This document shows, piece by piece, positions 41,227 through 48,928 of a stretch of 64,000 bases of DNA (position 1 is its first letter; each line of letters starts with the position of its first letter). The translations under genes and the position numbers were made by a program. The DNA comes from an uncultured Collinsella sp. (GTDB lineage: Bacteria; Actinomycetota; Coriobacteriia; Coriobacteriales; Coriobacteriaceae), in contig UQLB01000002.1 in NCBI GenBank assembly GCA_900541725.1, positions 62,001 through 126,000 of the forward strand, in the 5' to 3' direction. Below the pieces are notes generated by a model. It saw only the letters and a list, made by a program, of their open reading frames with translations. It had not been told where the DNA came from and did not search any database.

Positions 41227-41996
41227 GCCATCTCTCCTTTCGGCGGGTTGACGGAGGCGGAAATCGTGGGCAGGCTATCTACGGCGCTGCGCAGGGTCTT
41301 CGGTGCATGTGGAATATACGCGCCGTCGTGGATGCGGCCGTCGCGGATGGTCACGGCGCGGTCGGCTTCGGCGGCAATGCCTGGGTCGTGCGTGATAAGC
41401 ACGATGGTTTTGCCGCGCTCCTGGAGCTTATGGAAGGTCTCCATCACAAGCGCTCCAGTGGCGGAGTCCAGGTTTCCCGTCGGTTCGTCAGCCAAAATGA
41501 TGGGCGGGTCATTAACGAGGGCGCGCGCGATGGCGACACGCTGCATCTGACCGCCCGAGAGCTCGGATATGCGGTGGTCCCAGTGGTCGACCGGTAGCGT
41601 GACGGCCTGCAGCGCGTGCACGGCGCGCATCTCGCGCTGGCTACGGGGCACATTGGTGTAGGTCAGCGGCAGCATAACGTTTTCGATAACCGACAGGCGC
41701 GGCAGCAGGTTGAAGCTCTGAAAGACAAAGCCAATGCTCAGGGCGCGAACTTCGGTGAGCTCGTCATCATCGAGCTCGGCCACGTTGAGCCCTTGCAGGT
41801 AATAGTCGCCCGCCGTCGGCTTATCCAGGCAGCCCAGGATGTTCATGAGCGTTGATTTGCCCGAGCCCGAGGGGCCAGTGATAGCGACGAATTCGCCGGG
41901 ATTTACCGCCAGGCTCACGTTGTGCAGGATGTGGGCGCAACCTGCCTCGCTCTCAAAGATGCGGTGCACGTTGCGAATGTCGATGACGGGGCGCAT
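41223..41996 (-). CDS. MacB/LolD-type ABC exporter ATPase
   Basis: A 257-residue ATPase with Walker A GPSGSGKSTLMN, Q-loop FVFQSFNLLPRLSV, signature LSGGQMQRVAIARAL and Walker B ILADEPTGNLDS. Sequence around these motifs is typical of the LolD/MacB/FtsE branch. It shares a base with the stop of the adaptor gene upstream and overlaps the permease gene, so the three form one operon. Confidence 0.95.
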   Translation of the reverse strand: MRPVIDIRNVHRIFESEAGCAHILHNVSLAVNPGEFVAITGPSGSGKSTLMNILGCLDKPTAGDYYLQGLNVAELDDDELTEVRALSIGFVFQSFNLLPRLSVIENVMLPLTYTNVPRSQREMRAVHALQAVTLPVDHWDHRISELSGGQMQRVAIARALVNDPPIILADEPTGNLDSATGALVMETFHKLQERGKTIVLITHDPGIAAEADRAVTIRDGRIHDGAYIPHAPKTLRSAVDSLPTISASVNPPKGEMA

Positions 41997-43429
41997 TACA
42001 TACCCTCGTCGGCAGACATGCTGCCCGAATCCGTGCTGTAGCCGCCGTCAGCCGTTGCGTCCGCTCCGGTGTCCATGACGAGGGTGTCGCCATCGCGCAG
42101 CTTGGTAACCGGCACGTTGGGGTTAATCTCGTTGCCCTGGTCGTCGCGCTTGACCTGTGTCTTGCCGACTACGGCTTCGTTGTCGTTTTGCGTCACGACG
42201 GTCACCTTCACGCGGCGGGTCTGCTTGCCCTCGTCATCGGTTGCCACGTTGACATAATAGTGTTCGCCGTCTTCGGTCATGAGCGCCATCGTCGGCACCA
42301 TCACCACGTCGTCGAGCTGCTCGGTCACCACCGAGACCTCGGCCGTCATGCCCGGCTTCAGGCGCGCGTCGGGCGCCTCGATGAGGATGTCGACGTTAAA
42401 GGTTACGCTGCTGCTGCCATAGTTGGAGTCGGAGTTTGCCACCGAGGCGATGGCCGTGACGGTGCCCTGGCTCACGATATCGGGAAACGCGGGATACGTG
42501 ACGTTGGCGTTCTGCCCAACGGCGATCTTGGCGATGTCCTTTTCGCCCACCTGCACGGTCACCTTCATCTTGGATAGGTCGGCGATCTGCATGCACTGCT
42601 TGCCGCCACTCGTATCGCTTTCGCCCATGATCATGCCGCCTGTTACCGTGGCGCCCACCTTGGCGTTGAGCTCCACGATGCTGCCCGAGCTCGGGGCCGT
42701 GACCGTACGGCTGGCGGCCTTGGCGTTCGCCTGATCGAGGTTTGCCTGGGCCGATGCGAGGCTGCGTTGCGCGGCCGATACGGCGTTCGTGTCCGCTGAT
42801 GCGGCGGAGATGCCAGCCGCGGCGGAAGCTACATCGACGTCCGTCGTTGGGGCGGCCTGTGCGGCAGCTGCGGCTTTCTGCGCGTTGTCGAGGTCTTCCT
42901 GAGCGGCTGCAACTGCACGCTGCGCCTCGGCAACGTTGCGATCGAGCTCGTCGTTTTTAATGGTCATGAGCACGTCGCCCTCGTTGACGGATTGGCCTGC
43001 CTGCACGTTGATCGAATCGACCGTGCCGTCGACAGAAGGGGAGACCACTGAGGACGAAATGGGTTTGAGCTGGCCTTTCGCCTCGACCGTTGTGGTAAAC
43101 GTGCCCTCGGTCACCATGTCGGTCACAGGCGCGCTGGCGCCCTGTGGCTTCGCATTGATAACCAGAGTTGCGACAATGGCAATGAGCACAATGACGCCAA
43201 CGACGCCGGCGGCAATACCGCGTCGAATCAGCTTTTTGCGTCGACGTTCGGCACGTTTTGCCTTGAGCTTGGCATATGCCTCTTCATCGGAAATCTCGGT
43301 CGCATCGTTCGCGCGTCCGCTCTGCTTATCGGCATGTACGTTTGTAATCAGAGGAATCGTTTCGGTGACATCTTCGAGCGTGTGCTCGGTATCATCCGGG
43401 CCCGGGGTGGTCGTGGGGACATTCGGCAT
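41996..43429 (-). CDS. HlyD/MacA-type adaptor of the ABC exporter
   Basis: A 477-residue membrane-anchored adaptor. About 80 hydrophilic residues precede one membrane segment (RRGIAAGVVGVIVLIAIVA). The outside part has barrel-sandwich halves (VEAKGQLKPISSSVVSPSVD, 'TAPSSGSIVELNAKVGATV') flanking an Ala-rich coiled coil of about 80 residues, then beta-barrel domains. The C-terminus is Asp/Ser/Gly-rich. ATG 43429 follows AAAGGAGA; the longer frame from 43492 overlaps the upstream hairpin. In Gram-positives such adaptors work with MacB-like pumps without an outer-membrane channel. Confidence 0.9.
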   Translation of the reverse strand: MPNVPTTTPGPDDTEHTLEDVTETIPLITNVHADKQSGRANDATEISDEEAYAKLKAKRAERRRKKLIRRGIAAGVVGVIVLIAIVATLVINAKPQGASAPVTDMVTEGTFTTTVEAKGQLKPISSSVVSPSVDGTVDSINVQAGQSVNEGDVLMTIKNDELDRNVAEAQRAVAAAQEDLDNAQKAAAAAQAAPTTDVDVASAAAGISAASADTNAVSAAQRSLASAQANLDQANAKAASRTVTAPSSGSIVELNAKVGATVTGGMIMGESDTSGGKQCMQIADLSKMKVTVQVGEKDIAKIAVGQNANVTYPAFPDIVSQGTVTAIASVANSDSNYGSSSVTFNVDILIEAPDARLKPGMTAEVSVVTEQLDDVVMVPTMALMTEDGEHYYVNVATDDEGKQTRRVKVTVVTQNDNEAVVGKTQVKRDDQGNEINPNVPVTKLRDGDTLVMDTGADATADGGYSTDSGSMSADEGM

Positions 43430-43465
43430 AGCGTCTCCTTTATAGAAAGTACCTCGATAAGTATA

Positions 43466-43491
43466 TGCGCCCACCGGTTGGGGTGGGCGCA
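43466..43491 (-). terminator. Hairpin after the L,D-transpeptidase gene
   Basis: Ten-base arms TGCGCCCACC/GGTGGGCGCA with a six-base loop. Read on the - strand it follows the transpeptidase gene and precedes TATACTTAT. The T-run is poor. Its loop (GGTTGG on the + strand) recurs in two other terminators here. Confidence 0.65.
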
Positions 43492-43561
43492 TAGAACGGT
43501 TTCTTTCGGAACTGTTAGATTGGTCGCAGCGGTTCCACGTTGTAGAAATGCGCGCGTTGCA

Positions 43562-45295
43562 CTACGAGTGGACAACCACGCATAGGCCGACTTTGATGCA
43601 GTCGTGAAGTGCCTTGGCGTCTGCCAGGCGCAGGTTGATGCAGCCGTGGCTGCCGCACCATTTGTACGACTCGGCGTTATCGAAGCTCTTGTCGTTTTGC
43701 CAGGTGGCATCATGGAAGCCGATCATGTTGCCCTCAAACGGCATCCAGTAGCTCACCGGACTCTCGTATTTGGGCTTGCCGGTCTCGGGGTCCTTGGCTC
43801 CGATCAGGGTGCTGCCGCCGTCGTTGCTGTTGATCTGCCAGACGCCCTCGGGCGTGGCGTCCTCGCCCGGCTTGCCCGAGATAAAGTTGGCCTCCCAAAC
43901 GATATTTCCGCTCTCGTCATAGTAGCGCGCGTGCTGTTCGGACAAGTCGACGTCGATATACGCCTTCCAGTCGGGCTCTCCCTTTGCGGTAAAGGTGTCG
44001 GCCTTCTGGGAGTACTTGATCTCGATTTCGCCGGTCTGCTTGTTGTTAATGGCGTCCTCGACCTGCTTGGCGAGCGAGCTGCTGTCGATGGACCAACCAA
44101 AGTCGCCGCCTTCGACGGCGCACTGCTTGCCATCGGCGCGCGTCCACCAGCGAGTGGAGCCCACGGTATTAAAGCCGTTGGCGAGTTCGGCTGCCCAGTT
44201 GCTGATCTGCGACGTATCGAGCGTTGGGTTGGCGGGATCGGCAAAGCTGATCCACTGCAATACGGAGCTGCCATCAACCTTGCCGGCATCCTCGCCGTTG
44301 AGCTTGAGGGTCACGTTGACGCCCAGGAAGTTGTTGGCGGCATCGCATGCGGCCTGAATCTGATCATCGGTCAGCGTTCCATTGAGCGGCTCATAGGCAT
44401 CGTTGCCGAGCTTGGAAAGATCTACGGACTCGGCCAGCGAGGCAAGCTCGAGCTCGGCATACTTAATGACATGCTCGCGGTTGATTTTCTCGTTGGAGCG
44501 CGCCTTCTCGACGGTAAACTTGCCGGCCTGCTCGTCATAGGAGCTATTGGCCTCGAACGTGCCCGAACGGCCCTCGTTAAACTCGTCGATAGCGGCGCCC
44601 AGGTCCTCCTCAAACTTCTTTTGGTCAAAGGCGTCGGAGAGCATGGACAGGTCGACGTCTTGATCAAGATCGACTTCGTTGGTGGTAGCGGTTGTTTTGG
44701 TCTTGCCGCTTAAGGATTCCACAAGGCGGACCGGCCATACAAAGGCTTCGTTGTGGCTGATGATCTCTTTTGCGGCAGCTTCACCGTCGACGATGGGTTC
44801 ATCGGACTCGGGCTGATAGGACCAGCTAAAGTCATCGCCTGTCACGGTGAGCTTATAGTGCTTCCATGCCGAGTTGACCTTGGTGGCGGCAGACGAAGCG
44901 TTGGAGAACGAGACGTCGACGCCGGCAATGGTGGTGTTGGGGTATGCTAGCTGCGAAAACGCTACGATGCCTACGATATAGACAATGACGATTAGACCCA
45001 GGACGACAAAGAGCGTCGCCTTTTTGCCCGACTTATTGTTGCCGGCGGACTTGCGCGCGGGGCCACGATCGCCTCGAGCGTTCGTCGGGGGCTGCTTGGG
45101 CGCATTGCCGTTTGCCTGGCGCTGCTGACGTTGTTGACGCTGCTGTCGCTGTTGGTTCGGGCGTTGGGAAGCGTTTGCTGCACTACGCTGCTGACCGTGG
45201 CTCGGCGCGATAGGACGCGGCGACTGAACGCCGCCGGTGTGCCTGCTCGGCTGCTGCGGATCGGGAATCAGTTGAGTTCGATCGTTTTGCGACAT
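43562..45295 (-). CDS. Membrane-anchored L,D-transpeptidase with peptidoglycan-binding region
   Basis: Probably forms 3-3 cross-links in peptidoglycan. Of about 577 residues, the first 75 are Gln/Arg/Pro-rich and cytosolic, followed by one membrane segment (ATLFVVLGLIVIVYIVGIVA). Two repeats of a putative peptidoglycan-binding (PG_binding_4-like) domain fill residues about 120-430. The C-terminal YkuD domain has the catalytic Cys in CGSHGCINLRLADAK and the His of 'MIGFHDATWQ'. The ATG at 45295 is used rather than 45304, which stands too close to the AAGGA site. Transcribed separately from sdaA, which has its own terminator. Confidence 0.9.
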   Translation of the reverse strand: MSQNDRTQLIPDPQQPSRHTGGVQSPRPIAPSHGQQRSAANASQRPNQQRQQRQQRQQRQANGNAPKQPPTNARGDRGPARKSAGNNKSGKKATLFVVLGLIVIVYIVGIVAFSQLAYPNTTIAGVDVSFSNASSAATKVNSAWKHYKLTVTGDDFSWSYQPESDEPIVDGEAAAKEIISHNEAFVWPVRLVESLSGKTKTTATTNEVDLDQDVDLSMLSDAFDQKKFEEDLGAAIDEFNEGRSGTFEANSSYDEQAGKFTVEKARSNEKINREHVIKYAELELASLAESVDLSKLGNDAYEPLNGTLTDDQIQAACDAANNFLGVNVTLKLNGEDAGKVDGSSVLQWISFADPANPTLDTSQISNWAAELANGFNTVGSTRWWTRADGKQCAVEGGDFGWSIDSSSLAKQVEDAINNKQTGEIEIKYSQKADTFTAKGEPDWKAYIDVDLSEQHARYYDESGNIVWEANFISGKPGEDATPEGVWQINSNDGGSTLIGAKDPETGKPKYESPVSYWMPFEGNMIGFHDATWQNDKSFDNAESYKWCGSHGCINLRLADAKALHDCIKVGLCVVVHS

Positions 45296-45404
45296 CGTAT
45301 GCATATCCTTCGATTTTCGCCTTGCGGTTCATCGTGTTTTTACTGGGCTTGCATTATAGCGATTGCCCTGCTGTTTGTGGTACGGAAACGGTGGCATTCA
45401 AAAG

Positions 45405-45430
45405 AGGTGGGACATTTGTCCCACCTTTGA
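45405..45430 (-). terminator. Terminator after sdaA (GGTGGGACA palindrome)
   Basis: Perfect nine-base arms GGTGGGACA/TGTCCCACC with a two-base spacer. On the - strand it follows the sdaA stop by about 20 bases and continues into TCTTTTG. Confidence 0.7.
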
Positions 45431-45444
45431 GTCGTTCTTTGCCG

Positions 45445-47052
45445 CTATCCGCACACACCGCATTTTGCACAGGCCGAAAGTGCGGCCGGAGCCTGCGCGA
45501 TGCCGCCCTTTGCCGTCTCGCGCAGCGTGGCCGGCAACGCGTGGCCCACCGAAAGCATGACATGTGCCATCTGGTCAAACGGCACCAAGCTCTTAATGCC
45601 TGCGAGGGCGAGTTGTGCCGAGCTAAAGGCCGCTGCCACGCCAATGGCGTTGCGGTTTTGGCAGGGCACCTCCACGAGGCCACCGACGGGGTCACAAACG
45701 AGGCCCAGCAGGTTACTCAGCGCGATGGAACTGGCGTCGAGCGCCTGCTCGGGCGTGCCGCCGAGCATCTGCACGAGTGCGGCGGCGGCCATGGCGGCGG
45801 CACTGCCGACCTCGGCCTGGCAGCCGCCCTCGGCGCCGGCAACGCAGGCGCTTGTGGTGAGGTTGAGGCCGATGGCGGCTGCGCAGTAGAGCGCGTCCAT
45901 GACCTGCTCGTCGTCGAGCTGCAGGCGATCGGCGAGCGCCAGCACGCAGCCGGGCACAACACCCGCGGAGCCTGCCGTGGGGGCGGCGACAATCACGCCC
46001 ATGGTAGCGGAGCGCTCGAGCACGGCCATGGCGCGGGCAACGGCGTCGGTCTGGACGGCGCCCATCAGGCTTGCACTCAAATCGTTGCGGCTGGTGGCAT
46101 CGACGAGTTTGGCCTCGCCGCCGATAAGACCGCCGAGCGAACGCTGCGGATTGGCGATGGGGGCCGTGGTCTCCTCGCGTATGACGTCGAGCACGCGGCG
46201 CATGGCGGCGACGGCGTGGGCCTCGCCGGTCAGACGCGCCTCGCGAACGGCCATGACGGCGCCGATGCTGAGCCCCAGTTCCTCGCACGCATCGAGCAGC
46301 TGCTCGCCGTCGTCGAAGATTTCCTTGGCCGAGACGCCGGGGGAGAGCGACGAGGCAGAACCGGGGAGCTCGATAAACGTTGCGTAATCGACATTGTCGA
46401 GCTTGCGCAGCATGGGGACGACGGTGTCGTCGGGCGCGCCGTCGGTCTCAAAGACGGAGTAGGCCTGGCCGCCCACTTCGGTTCGGTAGGTGCGGCAGAA
46501 GGCGATGTTCACGTGGGCGTAGGCGAGCAGGTTGGTGAGCGCGGCGAGTACACCGGGGACGTCCTTGTGTGCCACGAAGAGCGTGGAGTACATGCCCGAG
46601 ATGTCGACGCCGACGCCGTTAATGCGGCTAATGCGCATCTTGCCGCCGCCCAGGCTCTCGCCGCGGACCTGTGCCGTGGCGCCCGTGTCGTCGACCATGT
46701 CGATATCGACGGTATTGGGGTGGATGGAGGCGTCGTCGCCCTTGATGTCAAAGTGATATTCGAGGCCCTGCTCGCGTGCGAGGTTGAAGGCCTGCTTGAT
46801 ATTCTCGTCATCGGTGTCGAGGCCCAGGATGCCCGCGACAAGCGCGCGGTCGGTGCCGTGGCCGCGGTAGGTGTGGGCGAAGGAGTTCCATAGGCCAAAG
46901 GTGACCTTGGTTATGCGGCCTTCCAGCAGGCTGGCGGCAACTTGGGCGCAGCGCAGGGCGCCGGCGGTGTGCGATGAACTGGGGCCGACCATGACGGGGC
47001 CCAAGATCTCGAATGCCGAGGTCGTAGCTAGTGTTTGCGGCTTGCCTGCCAT
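45445..47052 (-). CDS. sdaA: L-serine dehydratase (L-serine ammonia-lyase), single chain
   Basis: Converts L-serine to pyruvate and ammonia with a [4Fe-4S] cluster. The 535-residue protein joins the beta domain (FEILGPVMVGPSSSHTAGAL at the start, then an ACT-like region with VPGVLAALTNLLAYAHVNIA) with the alpha catalytic domain. Cluster-ligand cysteines are in ACVAGAEGGCQAEVG and 'LVCDPVGGLVEVPC'. In Firmicutes the two halves are often separate genes; the one-chain form is usual in Proteobacteria and Actinobacteria. Upstream lies the nested hairpin element at 47079-47193, only 27 bases from the start codon. Confidence 0.95.
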   Translation of the reverse strand: MAGKPQTLATTSAFEILGPVMVGPSSSHTAGALRCAQVAASLLEGRITKVTFGLWNSFAHTYRGHGTDRALVAGILGLDTDDENIKQAFNLAREQGLEYHFDIKGDDASIHPNTVDIDMVDDTGATAQVRGESLGGGKMRISRINGVGVDISGMYSTLFVAHKDVPGVLAALTNLLAYAHVNIAFCRTYRTEVGGQAYSVFETDGAPDDTVVPMLRKLDNVDYATFIELPGSASSLSPGVSAKEIFDDGEQLLDACEELGLSIGAVMAVREARLTGEAHAVAAMRRVLDVIREETTAPIANPQRSLGGLIGGEAKLVDATSRNDLSASLMGAVQTDAVARAMAVLERSATMGVIVAAPTAGSAGVVPGCVLALADRLQLDDEQVMDALYCAAAIGLNLTTSACVAGAEGGCQAEVGSAAAMAAAALVQMLGGTPEQALDASSIALSNLLGLVCDPVGGLVEVPCQNRNAIGVAAAFSSAQLALAGIKSLVPFDQMAHVMLSVGHALPATLRETAKGGIAQAPAALSACAKCGVCG

Positions 47053-47078
47053 GGTTGCTCCTGTTCTATCCCGTCGTC

Positions 47079-47193
47079 CCGAGGGCTTTGGTATTTGGTC
47101 GCCTGCTCGGACAGTCCTGCTCGCACGGAGGCCACATTAAGTGGCCTCCGGCTCGTGCGGAACTCGCGATCGACCAAATACCAAAGCCCTCGG
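47079..47193. repeat. Nested hairpin element, family B, copy 2
   Basis: Outer arms of 23 bases (47079-47101 and 47171-47193) are perfectly complementary. The inner hairpin at 47126-47150 has arms GGAGGCCAC/GTGGCCTCC around an ATTAA loop. The unpaired flanks CTGCTCGGACAGTCCTGC and GTGCGGAACTCGCGA match those of copy 1 at 9294-9422 (reverse strand). The inner and outer stems differ in sequence from copy 1 but keep pairing. It lies between sdaA and metK, both on the - strand. Confidence 0.75.
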
Positions 47194-47283
47194 AACTAAG
47201 GATACATGGTAGAGGCGCGTGTGCTGCAAAATTCATTAGCTGGTGACGCAGCGTAGGCTCATATCGAAGCATCTTCACCACCG

Positions 47284-47326
47284 TTTAAATAAAAAAGAAG
47301 TACCGGTTGGGGGTGGTACTTCTTTT
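47284..47326 (-). terminator. Rho-independent terminator after metK
   Basis: Arms AAGAAGTACC and GGTACTTCTT with a ten-base loop. On the - strand the stem runs into TTTTTTATTT, a strong T-run. Confidence 0.93.
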
Positions 47327-47363
47327 GATGCGTCGATATTTGGCTGCAGCTTTTGCCGCTGGC

Positions 47364-48644
47364 TTACAGGCCGCAGGCTGCTTTGAGTTCTTCGACTCGG
47401 TCGGTTTTCTCCCAGGTGAAGTCGGCGTCTTCGCGGCCGAAGTGGCCGTAGGCTGCTGTCTTTTCGTAGATCGGGCGACGCAGGTCTAGGTCGCGGATGA
47501 TTGCACCCGGGCGCAGGTCGAAGGTCTTCTCTACGGCCTCGACGATCTTGTCCTCGGCAACATGCGCGGTACCAAAGGTGTCGACCATGATTGAAAGGGG
47601 CTTGGAAACGCCGATGGCGTAGGCGAGCTCGACTTCGCAGCGGTCAGCTAGGCCGGCGGCGACCACGTTCTTGGCGACCCAGCGCGCGGCATACGCGGCG
47701 GAGCGGTCGACCTTGGTGCAGTCCTTGCCGCTAAAGGCACCGCCGCCGTGACGGCCGTAGCCGCCGTAGGTGTCGACGATGATCTTGCGGCCGGTCAGGC
47801 CCGTGTCGCCCATGGGGCCGCCCACGACAAAGCGACCAGTGGGGTTCACGTAGATGTCGGCGTTGTCCCACGGCATGTTCTCGGCAGCCATGACCGGGGT
47901 GATGACGTGCTCGATGAGGTCGGCCTTGATCTTGCCCATGTCCTCGATCTCGGCGGCGTGCTGCGTGGAGATGACGATGGTCGTGACCTCGACGGGCTTG
48001 CCGTCCTCGTAGCGCACGGTGACCTGGGTCTTGCCGTCGGGACGCAGGTAGGGCAGGGTGCCGTCGTGACGCACGGCAGCCAGGCGCTCGGCCAGGCGGC
48101 TTGCCAGGTAGTGCGGCATGGGCATGAGGGTCTTGGTCTCGTTGGAAGCGTAGCCGAACATCATGCCCTGGTCGCCGGCTCCGATCAGGTCGATCGGGTC
48201 GGTGGTTGCGCCGATCTGGGTCTCGAAGGACTCGTCGACACCCTGGGCGATATCGGGCGACTGCTCGTGGATGAGGCTCATAACGCCACAGGTATCGCAG
48301 TCAAAACCGAACTTGGCGCGGTTGTAGCCAATGCGGCGGATAACGCCACGGGCGATCTCCTGCACATCGACGTAGGCCTGGGTGCGGATCTCGCCGGCGA
48401 CGATGACGGTGCCGGTGGTCACGAGGGTCTCGCAGGCGCAGCGGACGTTCTCGACGTTAGCGGGCACGCCGTTGGGCGCGATGTAGCCCTGCTCCTGCAG
48501 CTCTATTTCTTTGGCGAGTATTGCGTCGAGGACGGCGTCGCTGATCTGGTCAGCGATCTTATCGGGATGGCCTTCGGTCACCGACTCCGACGTAAAAACA
48601 AAGGACCCGTGTTGGGGTGGGATGGAACGAAGTTCTTCTGACAT
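47364..48644 (-). CDS. metK: S-adenosylmethionine synthase
   Basis: Makes SAM from methionine and ATP. The 426-residue protein has FTSESVTEGHPDKIADQISD at the start, the methionine/ATP loop GAGDQGMMFGYA and the P-loop-like GGGAFSGKDCTKVDRSAAYA. Its length is slightly above the usual 390-400. SAM is the methyl donor for the cobalamin methyltransferases in the island. A small GC-rich hairpin lies in the leader, but the boxes of known SAM riboswitches are not seen. Confidence 0.97.
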   Translation of the reverse strand: MSEELRSIPPQHGSFVFTSESVTEGHPDKIADQISDAVLDAILAKEIELQEQGYIAPNGVPANVENVRCACETLVTTGTVIVAGEIRTQAYVDVQEIARGVIRRIGYNRAKFGFDCDTCGVMSLIHEQSPDIAQGVDESFETQIGATTDPIDLIGAGDQGMMFGYASNETKTLMPMPHYLASRLAERLAAVRHDGTLPYLRPDGKTQVTVRYEDGKPVEVTTIVISTQHAAEIEDMGKIKADLIEHVITPVMAAENMPWDNADIYVNPTGRFVVGGPMGDTGLTGRKIIVDTYGGYGRHGGGAFSGKDCTKVDRSAAYAARWVAKNVVAAGLADRCEVELAYAIGVSKPLSIMVDTFGTAHVAEDKIVEAVEKTFDLRPGAIIRDLDLRRPIYEKTAAYGHFGREDADFTWEKTDRVEELKAACGL

Positions 48645-48667
48645 GATTGTCCTTTCAAATAACGTGT

Positions 48668-48694
48668 CCCGGCGACCGTTACCATTCCGCCGGG
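48668..48694 (-). other. GC-rich leader hairpin of metK
   Basis: CCCGGCG and CGCCGGG pair across a 13-base loop. The hairpin lies 24 bases before the metK start codon, in the transcribed leader. It may affect translation or message stability. No match to a named riboswitch is claimed. Confidence 0.45.
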
Positions 48695-48750
48695 CTCTCT
48701 ATGCAAGGGCACATCATAGCGCGTAAATCCAACATTCACACCCTTTCCGC

Positions 48751-48848
48751 ACCTACTCATTGGGGACAGACTTAAATGACCATTCTTTGGGCAACCTGTC
48801 GGCACTTAGGTAAGGCTGGTCATTTAAGTCTGTCCCCAATGAGTAGGT
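48751..48848. repeat. Long perfect inverted repeat with GGGGACAGACTTAAATGACC ends
   Basis: Two 32-base arms (48751-48782 and 48817-48848) are exact complements around a 34-base spacer. The arms contain ATTGGGGACAGACTTAAATG, wording that recurs in palindromes near REP-associated tyrosine (IS200-like) transposases in other bacteria. It lies between the divergent metK and gltX genes, so it would not be needed as a terminator. No transposase gene is in the window. Confidence 0.8.
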
Positions 48849-48882
48849 CGGTGCCCTTTGTGCGGAGGTTGCTTTGATGCTT

Positions 48883-48888
48883 TATACT
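48883..48888 (+). promoter_or_regulatory. Probable -10 box of gltX
   Basis: TATACT stands 41 bases before the gltX start codon. This supports the start at 48929 rather than the in-frame ATG at 48890, which would lie near the transcription start. Confidence 0.5.
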
Positions 48889-48928
48889 GATGCGGTTAGA
48901 CATCCATCCTGCAATCGAGGAGATTTCC

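Noticed and set aside
48645..48720. Possible SAM riboswitch ahead of metK
   Set aside because: Only one small GC-rich hairpin is present; conserved boxes of the SAM riboswitch classes I know are not recognisable.
48751..48848. Interpreting the 32-bp inverted repeat as an ordinary terminator
   Set aside because: It lies between divergent genes and has no T-run on either side.
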